A stretch of 64,000 bases of DNA from Natronomonas sp. CBA1123 (GCF_009741925.1 NZ_WPCC01000011.1:1-64000); one strand, 5' to 3'; shown: positions 8,240-17,259, counted from the stretch's first letter. Made by a program: numbers and translations. The notes: generated by a model from the letters alone, not told the origin.

Positions 8240-8884
8240 ATGTTCGTCCTCGTCAACCTGAAGGCGTACCCCTGTGACCCCGTCGAAGTCGCGGAGGCGG
8301 CAGCCGAAGTCGCCGACGACACGAGCGTCCGAATCGCCGTCGCACCGCAGGCCGCACACCTCGACCGCGTCGCCGAAACGGGTGTCGAAACGTGGGCACA
8401 ACACGTCTCGCCAGTCGAGTACGGCTCTCACACGGGGTCGACGCTCGCGGAGGCCGCCGCCGACGCTGGCGCCGTCGGCACGTTGTTGAACCACTCGGAG
8501 AACCGCCTGAAGCTGGCCGACATCGATGCCTCGCTCCGGGCCGCCGAGCGCGCCGACCTCGAAACCGTTGTCTGTGCGAACAACCCCCGACAGATAGCGG
8601 CCGCCGCCGCCTTGGACCCTGACGCCGTCGCCGTCGAACCGCCGGAACTCATCGGCACCGGAACACCGGTGTCGAAAGCCGATCCCGACATCGTCACCGA
8701 CTCGGTCGATGCTGCCGCCTCGGTCTCTGACGTGCCCGTCCTCTGTGGGGCCGGTATCTCTACGGGCGAGGACCTCGATGCCGCCGCTGGCCTCGGTGCC
8801 GAGGGCGTCCTTCTCGCCTCGGGCGTCGCGAAAGCCGACGACCCGAAGACGGCACTCGAATCCCTCGTCGACCCCGTGGCCTAA
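8240..8884 (+). CDS. tpiA: Triosephosphate isomerase
   Basis: A 214-residue archaeal-type triosephosphate isomerase, about 30 residues shorter than bacterial enzymes as usual in Archaea. It interconverts dihydroxyacetone phosphate and glyceraldehyde 3-phosphate. Catalytic landmarks: lysine in VNLKAYP (about K9), histidine in LLNHSENR, glutamate in [11 protein letters not shown], and the phosphate-binding [13 protein letters not shown] and GVLLASGV loops. A TATA-like ACTATTTTTGG at 8207-8217 lies about 25 nt before the ATG, consistent with a near-leaderless message. Confidence 0.95.
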   Translation: MFVLVNLKAYPCDPVEVAEAAAEVADDTSVRIAVAPQAAHLDRVAETGVETWAQHVSPVEYGSHTGSTLAEAAADAGAVGTLLNHSENRLKLADIDASLRAAERADLETVVCANNPRQIAAAAALDPDAVAVEPPELIGTGTPVSKADPDIVTDSVDAAASVSDVPVLCGAGISTGEDLDAAAGLGAEGVLLASGVAKADDPKTALESLVDPVA

Positions 8885-8890
8885 TCACCG

Positions 8891-9367
8891 TTACTTCGGC
8901 GCCAATCGGTCCGGTCGTCGTCCCGGCTGCCAGGGTGTCGGGAGTTCCCCCGAGAGAAGCGTCTCGATGGCCGCTCTGACCGTGTAGGTCTCCCCGTCGA
9001 CGGAATGCGGAAAGACCGCCGACAACTCTTGGTTTCGGTAGATGGCGAGACACAGCAACGGCGTCACGAGAACGCTGTGTTCGTCGTCGGCGATGGAACA
9101 CCGGGTCCGTCTCTCGAAGGCCGGCTGGAGGCTGACCCCGTGGCGGTCCCCCCACGCCTCGAACGCCTCGAACTGGCCGACGACCTCGCGAGTAGGGCTT
9201 TCCTCACCATCCAACCGGACGCTCCCTGGCCATCCACGGAGAACGACCCGGTCGACGAGTTGTCCTCCCTCACAGCGCTCCAGTAGCTCGAGGTTCGATT
9301 CGACTGATTCCGAGACGATCGGCTCCCGTGCATAACAGAGTACCGTGATTTTCGTGTCCTGGGACAT
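8891..9367 (-). CDS. Haloarchaeal HTH-associated family protein of unknown function, paralog of the 9511-10125 gene
   Basis: A 158-residue protein starting at ATG 9367-9365. The pattern is shared with the neighbour at 9511-10125: ITVLCYAREPIVSESVES, VDRVVLRGWPGSVRLD, FEAWGDRHGVSLQPAFERRT, and a C-terminal FPHSVDGETYTVRAAIETL. The GVSLxPxFExR and DGETYTV signatures recall a large uncharacterised haloarchaeal family often annotated as HTH-domain proteins. It lacks the zinc ribbon found in the paralog. No TM or signal. Function not known. Convergent with tpiA, 6 nt apart. Confidence 0.6.
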   Translation of the reverse strand: MSQDTKITVLCYAREPIVSESVESNLELLERCEGGQLVDRVVLRGWPGSVRLDGEESPTREVVGQFEAFEAWGDRHGVSLQPAFERRTRCSIADDEHSVLVTPLLCLAIYRNQELSAVFPHSVDGETYTVRAAIETLLSGELPTPWQPGRRPDRLAPK

Positions 9368-9510
9368 GTCTCTCCCCACGCAGTTCATCCGGCACTGCTG
9401 CCGGCATCGATAGAGGCTACTCCAGTGTTGGGAATAAGAGTAGTTACGAGGTAGTTGTAGTTCGCTTGGCACCGGCGAGGGCGTTCGGTCCCGTTCGATG
9501 GGTTATCGCG

Positions 9511-10125
9511 TCAGTCCGAAGGCGCCTCGACGGTCCGCGTGCCGGCCGTCGGCAACTCCGCCCACCCGTCGTCGGTCGCCGCGCCCACCCACGCACAGTC
9601 CGGGCAGATGAACACGCCCTGTCCGTTGACGAGAGACCCCTCACAATCGGGACAGCGTCGCGGCTCGGCCGCGGGCTTCGGGTCGATAGACCCGAGCGGA
9701 CGCGGCAGTTCACCGCTCTGAAGGGTTTCGACGGCCTCCTCGACGGTGTAGGTCTCCCCGCCAGCGGAGTGGGGGAAGACGCCGACTAACCGCTCTTCGC
9801 GGTAGACGGCGAGACACAGCGTCGGCGTGACCAACACGTCGACACCGTCTTCCTCGACTATCGACGACCGGGTTCGCGTCTCGAACGGCGGCCGGATGGA
9901 GACGCCGCGCCGGTCGGCCCACGACCGGAATCGCTCGTATCGGGCGAGCGTCTCGTGGTCACCCTCGTCGTCGAGCCGGACGGTGTCCGGCCAACTCCGA
10001 ACGACGACGGTGTCGACGAGTGGGCCGTCTTCGAGGGAACGGAGCGTTTCGACGCGCGATTCGATTGGGTCCGCAACCAGCGGTGCCCTGACGTGACAAA
10101 CGAGCGTGATTTCATCTTCGTGCAT
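9511..10125 (-). CDS. Haloarchaeal unknown with C-terminal zinc ribbon, paralog of the 8891-9367 gene
   Basis: A 204-residue protein. Residues 1-145 align throughout with the downstream gene (ITLVCHVRAPLVADPIESR, VDTVVVRSWPDTVRLDDEG, GVSIRPPFETRT, FPHSAGGETYTVEEAVETL). Residues about 160-185 add a zinc ribbon (CPDCEGSL, then CPDCAW). The two genes probably arose by tandem duplication, with gain or loss of the ribbon. They are 143 bp apart and may be transcribed separately. The ribbon suggests nucleic-acid or protein binding; role unknown. Confidence 0.6.
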   Translation of the reverse strand: MHEDEITLVCHVRAPLVADPIESRVETLRSLEDGPLVDTVVVRSWPDTVRLDDEGDHETLARYERFRSWADRRGVSIRPPFETRTRSSIVEEDGVDVLVTPTLCLAVYREERLVGVFPHSAGGETYTVEEAVETLQSGELPRPLGSIDPKPAAEPRRCPDCEGSLVNGQGVFICPDCAWVGAATDDGWAELPTAGTRTVEAPSD

Positions 10126-10228
10126 GCGGTTTCACCTCCGAACGCTCGTACCGACACACACGTCGCTTCCGACTCGTTGTAACCAACGGCAGAATCGAGA
10201 TTAAAAATTTCGCCGGCGTGTGACCCGA

Positions 10229-12151
10229 TTACTCTTCCGGCCACGGCGTCACGCCGTCGGTGGGGTCGGCTTCGACCTCGCCGCCGTCGGCAGCGGCGGT
10301 TTCGTTGCCCTCCTCGACCGTCTGTGGCTCGATACCCTCCACGAACACCGCCTCGATTTTCCGGACCAACTCGTCGCGCTCGTCGTCGGGCAGTCGCTCG
10401 TTCGGCTCGAAGGGGTCGACCGACTCCTCGGCGACCAGCGACGGCAGCGCGTAGTCGTGTTTGCCGCGACCGACGTGGGCGACGAACCCTCGCTGGCGCA
10501 GCGCGCGGTTGACGGCGTAGGATTCGGTTCTGTCACCTGACCCGCCCGCGGCGGCGTGGGCCTCCTGTGGCGTCGTCGGACCGTAATCCCGGTAGTGTCG
10601 GAGCATCTCGACGGCGATGTCCTCAAGGGAGTAGATTTCGTCCCGCAGTCGGGTGACGAGCGGGTCGCTGGCTGTCTCCGTCGCAGTCGCCGTCGGCGAG
10701 CGCTCCTCGCCGCTTGCGACTTCCGAGACGGTCGGTTCGGTGTCCGTTTCGGACGTTTCCTCGGTTTCGACCGAGTCGATTCCGGCGAACGCGTCCCCGA
10801 AGTTCGCCGGTCCCTCGGCGTCGTCGACGGGGTCGGCCTCCGGTTCCACCGACTCGGATTCGACGGGTTCGTGGTCCTGCTCGTCTTCGGAATCGGTTCC
10901 GGTTGCGTCGCCGGCGCTGTCGGTGCCGTCTCGGTCCCAGTCGTTGCTGGCGTCGGGTACCTGCCCGGATTCGGGTTCTCGTTCACCGCTTCGGACGGCG
11001 TCCAGTTCCGCTTCGAGTTCGGGGTCGCGGCGAACCGGCTTCCGGGCGACCTCTTCGAGTTCGCTCTGTCGTCCCGGCGCGGCCGACAGCGGTCGGCCGG
11101 TCACCTGCTCCATCATCGCCCGCGAGAAGCGGTCGGCCATCTGTTTGAGGTCTTGGGCCTCCGACAGTTGGCGTTCGAGGTCCTGAATACGTTCGTCCTT
11201 CTGCTTCAGTTCCCGCTGCAGTTCCTCGATGCGGTTCTCGCGTTGCTGTTGGGTCTCGGTTATCTCCTGGAGCTCCTCGACGAGGTCGCCGGAGACGCTC
11301 TTCAGTTCGGGGCGCTCGAAGTCGTCCAACCCGGGCGTCGCGCCGGCGTCGAAGGTCCGCTTGCGCTCGAACTGGACGACGCGGATGTCCTCCGACCAGT
11401 CGGTCATGAGGAAACACTCCCCGTCGTCCATCTCCTCGATGTGGTCGGCGTACTCGCTGCCGAGGATGCGGCCGACGACTTTCGTGTCGTTGTTCCAGGT
11501 CAGCCGGTGCCAACAGAGCCAGTCACACTGGGTGATGAAGTCCTTCTTCACGTCGGCGGGCCGCTGGCTGATGCCGACGATGCCGAGGCCGTGTTTGCGG
11601 CCGCGTTTGCCCACCTTGATGAGCATCCGGCCGCACTCGTCCATGCCGCCGCCCTCGGGGATGAACTCGTGGACCTCCTCGACGAGCATCATGAACGGCT
11701 GTTTCAGTTTCTTCTCCTTGGCGAAGAGGTGTTTCGTCACCTCGGTCAGCAAATCGCGGGCCTCCGACTCGTCCAAGAAACTGGAGATGTCGAGGATTAT
11801 CGGGACGTTCTGTTCGAGCGCCAACTCGGCGATTTTGCCGGCGTGCTCCTCGTTGACTTGCAGGTCACACTCCTCGTCGCCGCCGACGTGGAGGATTTCG
11901 TACTCCTCTTTCAGCCCGTAGTACTCGCCGTCGATGTCGACCGCGAGCAGGCTGTAGCCGCGGTCGAGCAGTTTCTCGGCGACGACGCTCGCGCTGTTGG
12001 ACTTCCCTGAGCCGGACTTGCCGGTGATGAATCCCCGTCCGGTGAGCAAGTCGACGATTGGCAACTCGACGCCCGTTCCGGCGTCGTCGCCACGACTCAC
12101 TTCTCCGACGGTAATCGTTTCCTCGCCCATTGGGGAATCGAAGACGCCCAC
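10229..12151 (-). CDS. HerA/DUF87-type ATPase with coiled coil and C-terminal HTH-like region
   Basis: A 640-residue ATPase. Walker A GKSGSGKSNS (about residues 44-53), Walker B-like FMMLVEEVHEF (about 150-160), and the arginine/sensor region GIVGISQRPADV define a HerA/VirB4-like helicase (DUF87). Residues about 290-345 form a coiled coil rich in Gln/Glu/Arg; then come about 130 acidic residues, and a C-terminal region (about 525-615, RQRGFVAHVGRGKHDYALPS) that resembles a winged helix. GTG 12151 is the longest start; ATG 12130 (MGEETITVGEV) is equally likely. HerA-type ATPases normally pair with NurA nuclease; no nurA is adjacent, so a role outside end resection is possible. Confidence 0.75.
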   Translation of the reverse strand: MGVFDSPMGEETITVGEVSRGDDAGTGVELPIVDLLTGRGFITGKSGSGKSNSASVVAEKLLDRGYSLLAVDIDGEYYGLKEEYEILHVGGDEECDLQVNEEHAGKIAELALEQNVPIILDISSFLDESEARDLLTEVTKHLFAKEKKLKQPFMMLVEEVHEFIPEGGGMDECGRMLIKVGKRGRKHGLGIVGISQRPADVKKDFITQCDWLCWHRLTWNNDTKVVGRILGSEYADHIEEMDDGECFLMTDWSEDIRVVQFERKRTFDAGATPGLDDFERPELKSVSGDLVEELQEITETQQQRENRIEELQRELKQKDERIQDLERQLSEAQDLKQMADRFSRAMMEQVTGRPLSAAPGRQSELEEVARKPVRRDPELEAELDAVRSGEREPESGQVPDASNDWDRDGTDSAGDATGTDSEDEQDHEPVESESVEPEADPVDDAEGPANFGDAFAGIDSVETEETSETDTEPTVSEVASGEERSPTATATETASDPLVTRLRDEIYSLEDIAVEMLRHYRDYGPTTPQEAHAAAGGSGDRTESYAVNRALRQRGFVAHVGRGKHDYALPSLVAEESVDPFEPNERLPDDERDELVRKIEAVFVEGIEPQTVEEGNETAAADGGEVEADPTDGVTPWPEE

Positions 12152-12195
12152 CGCACATAGTTCTCCGTCAGACGGGCGTCGTGCGCGTGATTCCG

Positions 12196-12630
12196 CTATC
12201 GGTCGCTTCGAACGACCGCTCCGGCCGCGACGTCTTCGGTCACCGTCACGCCGGCCCCGAGGACGGCGTTCTCGCCGACGGTCACGCCCGGCAAGACGAC
12301 GGCCCCGGCACCGACGAAGGCGCCGTCCTCCAGTGCGACCGTCTCGAAGGTGTCCTCGCGGAACGTCATTCCGCTCTCATCGCGGTCGTGGGTGACCCCG
12401 ACGACGGCGGCGTTGGGACCGACCTGTACCTCCGACCCGATACGGGCGTTCTCGACGTAGGCGTTGGCGTTGATGTCACTCGGGCCGTCGATGTCGGATT
12501 TCTTGATGGACGTGCGCTCGTAGATGCGACAGCCGTCGTCGATTTCGGAGTCGTGAATCGTCACGTACTCCCGTATCTCTACGTCGCCGAGCGTCGAGTC
12601 TTCGACTCGGGCCGTCTCGTCGACCGTCAT
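12196..12630 (-). CDS. Hexapeptide-repeat acyltransferase family protein
   Basis: A 144-residue left-handed beta-helix protein built from hexapeptide repeats, for example VTIHDSEIDDGCRIYE, NAYVENARIGSEVQVG and GAVVLPGVTVGENAVLGAG. It resembles short carnitine-operon-like or nucleotide-sugar acetyltransferases and may be a structural trimer without strict catalytic residues; a candidate catalytic His is in GVTHDRDE. Substrate unknown. It lies 44 nt upstream of the HerA-like gene in the same direction, so cotranscription is possible. Confidence 0.75.
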   Translation of the reverse strand: MTVDETARVEDSTLGDVEIREYVTIHDSEIDDGCRIYERTSIKKSDIDGPSDINANAYVENARIGSEVQVGPNAAVVGVTHDRDESGMTFREDTFETVALEDGAFVGAGAVVLPGVTVGENAVLGAGVTVTEDVAAGAVVRSDR

Positions 12631-12669
12631 ACCGGCCCGACTGTCGGCGGAAAAATCAATCCTCCCGTC

Positions 12670-12945
12670 TCACTCCGCCCGGATGACGAAGTGGTCGTCG
12701 CCCTGTTGCTCCAGCGTCGACTCCTCGCGCAGTTTGGCGATGTAGCCGGTCGGCTGATTCAGGAGTTCGTGGTCGGCGTCGACGCGGACGAGGTTACCGA
12801 TGAGTTGCGCAGACGGGGGCTTCTGGGCGGCCCCGCAGTCGTAGATGGTGATGAACTCGTTGCCGTCGGGCGTCTCGTGGACGATGACGTGGGCGTGTCG
12901 GGGCAGGTGCCACGTCTCGTCGCCGGCGACGGCGAGGTGGTTCAT
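12670..12945 (-). CDS. Conserved haloarchaeal hypothetical protein
   Basis: A 91-residue soluble protein beginning MNHLAVAGDETWHLPRHAH, with four histidines clustered in the first 25 residues and a compact beta-rich middle (FITIYDCGAAQKPPSAQLIG). The His cluster could bind a metal but nothing proves it. It lies between dinB and the hexapeptide protein on the same strand, with gaps of about 40 nt on each side. Not recognised as any characterised family. Confidence 0.55.
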   Translation of the reverse strand: MNHLAVAGDETWHLPRHAHVIVHETPDGNEFITIYDCGAAQKPPSAQLIGNLVRVDADHELLNQPTGYIAKLREESTLEQQGDDHFVIRAE

Positions 12946-12984
12946 ACCGACACTTCGCCCCGGACAGCCAAAAGCCTGCTCACC

Positions 12985-14199
12985 CTACTGGAACTCCGAG
13001 AGGTCGGCCTGTCCGCCCGTCGACCGCTCGCGGTGGCGTTTCCGGATGTCGTGGTCCGTCTCGACATCGTCGTCGGAACCCTCCCATGCATCCAGACTCG
13101 CCTGTTCGCGGTCGTCGAAGGAGAGATTCGAGACGCGAACGCCGAGTTTCCGCACCCGGTCGTCGTCGAACTCCGAGAGCAAATCGAGGGCGACGGCTTC
13201 CACGAGGTCCGGGTCGTCGACCGGCCCCGACAGCGACCGAGCGCGGGTGTTCACGTCGAACGGCGGTTCGACGACCTTGATGCCGATGGTGCGGTACAGT
13301 GCGCCCTTCGCGGTCGCGCGGTCAGCGACCTCCTCGGCCAACCCTTTCACTTTCTCGCGTTTCGTCTCCGAGTCGTCGGTCGCCTCGACGAACGCCGATT
13401 CGCTGGAGAGGCTCTTCGGTCGGCCCTTCGGTTCGACCGCGCGGTCGTCCTCGCCGCGCGCTTGGGCGTGGAGGTCACGACCCCGTTCGCCGAAGGCGTC
13501 GAGTAGCGTCGTCTCCTCGGCGGCGGCGATGTCGCCCGCTGTCTCGAACCCCATCTCGCGTAACTCCCGGGCGGTGACTGGACCGACGCCGTGGAGGTCC
13601 TCGACGGCCATCGGCGCGAGGAAGTCCCTGACTTCGTTTGGTTCGACCACGACGTGTCCGTCCGGCTTGTCGGCGTCGGAGGCGAGTTTCGCCGTCGTCA
13701 TGTTCGGCGCGATACCGACCGAGGCGACGACGCCGGCCTCGTCTTCGATGTCGGCTTTCAACTCGCGACCGAACGCGCGGGCGTCGTCCCACGCGAGGTC
13801 GCCCAAATCGAGGTACGCCTCGTCGATGGAGACGTTCCGGACCGTCTCCGCGGCGTCGTCGAGGACTGCCTTCACGTCGGTGCTCACGGACTCGTAGAAC
13901 GACATGTCGACGGGGCGGTAGACGCCGGTGTCCTCGTCGTCCTCGGCGGTTGCCCGGCGGGGGAGCAATTCCAAGGCCTCCGAGATGGCCATCGCCGACT
14001 CCACGCCGTACTCCCGTGCTTCGTAACTGGCGGTGGCGACGGCGCCGTGTTCCTCGCCCGACTCGTAGCCCATCCCGACGACGAGCGGCTCTCCCTCCAG
14101 TTCCGGCTCTTTGAGTCGCTCGCAGGCGGCGTAAAAGCAGTCCATGTCGACGTGGCAGACCACCTGGTCGGGCATCGACACGCCCGGAAGCCGAGCCAT
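12985..14199 (-). CDS. dinB: DNA polymerase IV (Y-family translesion polymerase)
   Basis: A 404-residue Y-family polymerase. Palm carboxylates are in CHVDMDCFYAACERL (about residues 14-28) and NVSIDEAYLDL (about 117-127), with the thumb HhH motif in LHGVGPVTARELREMG and the little-finger domain after about residue 250. It extends primers past damaged bases with low fidelity. ATG 14199 is chosen; a GTG at 14217 would add six residues with no support. The C-terminal 25 residues are charged and could carry a sliding-clamp motif: the last residues, GGQADLSEFQ, are loosely PIP-like (Q, L, F). Downstream genes on the same strand are unrelated. Confidence 0.92.
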   Translation of the reverse strand: MARLPGVSMPDQVVCHVDMDCFYAACERLKEPELEGEPLVVGMGYESGEEHGAVATASYEAREYGVESAMAISEALELLPRRATAEDDEDTGVYRPVDMSFYESVSTDVKAVLDDAAETVRNVSIDEAYLDLGDLAWDDARAFGRELKADIEDEAGVVASVGIAPNMTTAKLASDADKPDGHVVVEPNEVRDFLAPMAVEDLHGVGPVTARELREMGFETAGDIAAAEETTLLDAFGERGRDLHAQARGEDDRAVEPKGRPKSLSSESAFVEATDDSETKREKVKGLAEEVADRATAKGALYRTIGIKVVEPPFDVNTRARSLSGPVDDPDLVEAVALDLLSEFDDDRVRKLGVRVSNLSFDDREQASLDAWEGSDDDVETDHDIRKRHRERSTGGQADLSEFQ

Positions 14200-14262
14200 A
14201 CCGTCGTTTCCCGCCACGCCGTCTATAACCTTGCGAGAGCGCGGTGAAACTGAATCGGTCGC

Positions 14263-15348
14263 CTACTCCAGCGGACAGCGCACGACCCGGTAGCCGAACA
14301 GCGACCCGAGATACAGCGCGCCGTCGTGTGGGGTCGCGGAGGTGACGCCGAAGACGCCGCCGGTGGGGTCGTGCAGCGATTCGACGATGTCACCCGTCGA
14401 GTCCAGCCGCAACACGAGTCCGTAGGCGTCGCCGCTGACCTGCTCTAAGACGGCCTCGGGAAACTTGCCGAGTTGGCGTTTCACCCACGGTACTCGGTGG
14501 AGGCCGTCCAGCGTCGAGTCCCGGAGGCTCGGAATCGCCACCCAGTGGTCGCCGTCGCCGGCGACCTCGATGTTGTCCGGGTAGCCGGGGAGGTTCTCGG
14601 CGAAGACCTCGGATTCGCCGGCGCGGTCGCCCTCGGTGTAGTATCGCGTGATGCGATATCGGGAGGTCTCCGTTATCAAAAGCGACTCGCTGTCCTCGTG
14701 GGGACAGACGCCGTTGGCGAAGCCGAGGTCCGCCAGCTCGACGGTCGTCTCCCCGGAGTCGGGATGGTAGGCCAGCAGCCGACCGGTGTCCTGCAGTTCG
14801 AACAGTTCGTCCTGGAACAGTTCGTGGACCGTCGCGTCGGTGAAGTAGACGGTGTCGTCGTCGGCGACGTAGAGGTCGTCGGCGAAGACGATGTCGCGGC
14901 CGTCGGCGCTGTCCGACAGGGTCGTCACTTCTCCAGCGGAGTCGATAGACAGCAGGCCCGCACCTTCGGCGGCGACGAGCAAGTTCTCGCCGTCGAACTC
15001 CATGCCGAGTGCGCGACCACCCGTGTCGGCGAACGGTTCCAACTCGGCGTTGGTCGTTCCGTCGTCGACCGGTTCCGTCGTCCGGACGACCGCGCCGTCC
15101 TCGGTACCGGTGTACAGTCTCCCTTCGTCGTCGAAGGCCACGTCCTCTGGCCCCTCACACTCCACGACGGTCTCCCGACCGGTCAGGCTCCGATTGGAGT
15201 TCAGTGGACCGGTCATCGCCGGAGGTTCCGGGGGGTTCCAGCCCGCGGGGTCCAGTCGTGACTCGACGCGCGAACCGGCGATGCCGACAGCACCGACCAG
15301 TATGCCTGCCGTCGCGAGCGGATGCCGTCGGACGAATCCGAGTGCCAT
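14263..15348 (-). CDS. SMP-30/strictosidine synthase-like beta-propeller protein
   Basis: A 361-residue protein with one N-terminal membrane anchor (LATAGILVGAVGIAGSRV) and an external six-bladed beta-propeller of the strictosidine synthase/gluconolactonase superfamily. Typical segments are GPEDVAFDDEGRLYTGTEDG, DIVFADDLYVADDDTVYFTD, FANGVCPHEDSESLLITET, RYYTEGDRAGESEVFAENLP and GYPDNIEVAGDGDHWVAIPS, the last a hallmark of strictosidine-synthase-like proteins. Reaction unknown; lactonase or esterase activity is possible. The ATG at 15348 lies 117 bp from the divergent LysX-like gene. Confidence 0.8.
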   Translation of the reverse strand: MALGFVRRHPLATAGILVGAVGIAGSRVESRLDPAGWNPPEPPAMTGPLNSNRSLTGRETVVECEGPEDVAFDDEGRLYTGTEDGAVVRTTEPVDDGTTNAELEPFADTGGRALGMEFDGENLLVAAEGAGLLSIDSAGEVTTLSDSADGRDIVFADDLYVADDDTVYFTDATVHELFQDELFELQDTGRLLAYHPDSGETTVELADLGFANGVCPHEDSESLLITETSRYRITRYYTEGDRAGESEVFAENLPGYPDNIEVAGDGDHWVAIPSLRDSTLDGLHRVPWVKRQLGKFPEAVLEQVSGDAYGLVLRLDSTGDIVESLHDPTGGVFGVTSATPHDGALYLGSLFGYRVVRCPLE

Positions 15349-15465
15349 GGTGTCGTCTGACGCGGCGTCGTGTCAAAAGTTTGGATTCCGACGGACCCGG
15401 AGACTTCGTATTGTGGGTTGTTACCAGTACACAACTGGTAAGCGAGAGCCGGCCGTAGTAGCGCC

Positions 15466-16327
15466 ATGCGTCTGGGCTTCGTCTACACGAGAATTCGAGA
15501 GGACGAGAAGTTACTGTTGAACGCGCTCCGAGAACGCGGTCACGACGGTAGTGAAAGTCGACGCCTCGCGGATGGGGTTCGGTCTGGAGGGGCCGCATCC
15601 GCCCGATACCTTCGACGGGGTCGAGTTGGCGTACAACCGCTGTCTGGAGTCGAGTCGCGTCCGGTACGTCAGCCGGTTTCTCACTCACTACGACGTGCCG
15701 GTTGTCAACGGCCCCGAACCGACGTGGGTGTGTGCCGACAAAGTTCGGGGGAGTCTCGCCCTCGATAAGGCCGGCGTGCCGACGCCCCGAACCGAAATCG
15801 CGTTCAGCGTCGAGAGCGCCCTCGACACCTGTGACCGCTTTGGCTATCCCTGTGTCCTCAAGCCGGTCACGGGCTCCTGGGGCCGGCTCATCGCCCGCCT
15901 CGACACTCGCGCCGCCGCCGAGGCCGTCCTCGAACACAAAGACGTCCTCGGCGGCTACGAGCACAAGGTGTTCTACATCCAGGAGTTCGTCGAGAAACCG
16001 GACCGCGACATCCGCGTTCTCGCGGCCGAGGGCGAACCGATTGCGGCGATGACCCGCTCGTCGGGCCACTGGATTACGAACGCGGCCCGTGGCGGCAGCG
16101 TCGAGGCCTTCGAGATGACCGGCGAGGTGCGGCATCTCGTCGAGGAAGCCTCGAAAGCCGTCGGTGGCGGCTTGCTTGGCGTCGACCTCATGGAGACCGG
16201 GACCGGATACACCGTCCACGAGGTCAACGCGACCTGTGAGTTCAAGGCGCTGAACGCGGCTAACCCCGACGTCGACGTGCCCGAGCGCATCGTCGACTGG
16301 CTCGAAGCCCGCGCGGCGACGGCCTGA
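15466..16327 (+). pseudogene. LysX/ArgX-type ATP-grasp ligase (RimK family), apparent frameshift
   Basis: An ATP-grasp enzyme of the LysX/ArgX group, which attaches alpha-aminoadipate or glutamate to the carrier LysW/ArgW. The first 27 codons read MRLGFVYTRIREDEKLLLNA and then RERGHD, after which an extra G at 15547-15548 shifts the frame. Removing one G restores VVKVDASRMGFGL and the rest of the gene (to 16327), including FGYPCVLKPVTGSWGRLIAR, KVFYIQEFVEKPDRDIRV, GGGLLGVDLMETG and VHEVNATCEFKAL. Restored length is about 286 residues, normal for the family. No lysW/argW, argB, argC or argD is adjacent, so this may be a paralog of a chromosomal ArgX. Sequence error is more likely than a true break. 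Confidence 0.75.
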
Positions 16328-16368
16328 ACCGGCGACAACTCTTTGCCCGCCGTGGGCGAGACCCCCCT

Positions 16369-16986
16369 ATGGCCGACGAGGACCCGACGACCGCCGAGGT
16401 ACTCGAACGGTTGGAGTCCCTCGAGGAGTCGGTGTCGGCCGGAGAGGAGCGTCGCCGTGCCCGTCGAATCCGCCGCCTCGCCGAGGGACTGCACCGATTC
16501 GAGCAGCGGACGCTCGACAATGTCGAGCGGAACATCCAGCGATACACGACCAGAGACGTACTGGAGGCGTTCGTCGGGTCGACCATCTTCTCGCTGCCGC
16601 TGGTCGTCGAGGGCGGCGTCCTCGAAATCGGCTCTCACTTCGCCACCTCGCTGGTGTACGGCGTTCCGGTGTACTTCTTGGCCAACGCCGTCTTCGTGGT
16701 CACCATCACGGCCGGCCTGCTGTACTACGCGGAGTTTCGGGAAGTCGAGATACAACTCGCCTTCGGATTCGTCCCGAAGCGGCTGGTCGGCGTCCTCGTC
16801 ATCGCGTTTCTGACCGCCACGGCGACGATGGCGCTGTGGGGACGCCTCGACACCGCAGAGCCGTTTCTCAGCCTGTGTCGAATCAGCGTCGTCTGGACGG
16901 CCGGCGCGTTCGGTGCCGGCATCGGGGACATCCTCCCCGGCGAAAACGAGGGCGAAGAAATCGGCGACCTCTTCGGCGGAACGTAG
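16369..16986 (+). CDS. DUF2391-like integral membrane protein
   Basis: A 205-residue protein. Residues 1-60 are charged with coiled-coil character (LERLESLEESVSAGEERRRA, then RLAEGLHRFEQ). Residues about 65-190 contain about four TM helices ending in VWTAGAFGAGIGDILPGENE, a C-terminal segment that resembles TIGR02587/DUF2391 membrane proteins. No function is known for the family. Its stop abuts the stop of the convergent small membrane gene at 16987. Confidence 0.65.
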   Translation: MADEDPTTAEVLERLESLEESVSAGEERRRARRIRRLAEGLHRFEQRTLDNVERNIQRYTTRDVLEAFVGSTIFSLPLVVEGGVLEIGSHFATSLVYGVPVYFLANAVFVVTITAGLLYYAEFREVEIQLAFGFVPKRLVGVLVIAFLTATATMALWGRLDTAEPFLSLCRISVVWTAGAFGAGIGDILPGENEGEEIGDLFGGT

Positions 16987-17259
16987 CTACTCGAAGCCGG
17001 TCGTCGGGTCGCGGGCGTTGTCCTCTTCGGGTGGCTCGGTCAGGCCACGGAACGGGACACCGCCGAGTAGCGCCGCGACGACCAACAGCGCCGCCGCCAA
17101 CACGACGAAGTCACCGCTGGGGTCGTAGCCGGCCAGCCCCGCCCCCGTCGAGACGACGAAGACGGTGACGTAGAAGGCGGCGATGGCGAGGATTATCAAC
17201 ACGACGAACGTGACGACGGTCTGGACGAGGCCGCCCAGCACACGGAGCAGTTTGCTCAT
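16987..17259 (-). CDS. Small membrane protein of unknown function
   Basis: A 90-residue protein with two TM helices (about residues 8-38, VVTFVVLIILAIAAFYVTVF, and about 50-67) and an acidic cytosolic tail (EPPEEDNARDPTTGFE). ATG at 17259. It is convergent with the DUF2391-like gene with no gap. No family recognised. Confidence 0.5.
   Translation of the reverse strand: MSKLLRVLGGLVQTVVTFVVLIILAIAAFYVTVFVVSTGAGLAGYDPSGDFVVLAAALLVVAALLGGVPFRGLTEPPEEDNARDPTTGFE

Noticed and set aside
10556-12010. 484-codon plus-strand open frame opposite the HerA-like gene.
   Set aside because: It is the antisense shadow of the ATPase gene; amino acid composition is unlike haloarchaeal proteins and no family motifs are present.
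12130-13506. 458-codon plus-strand open frame across the hexapeptide protein and dinB.
   Set aside because: Shadow frame caused by GC-rich codons on the other strand; Val/Arg-rich with no motifs.
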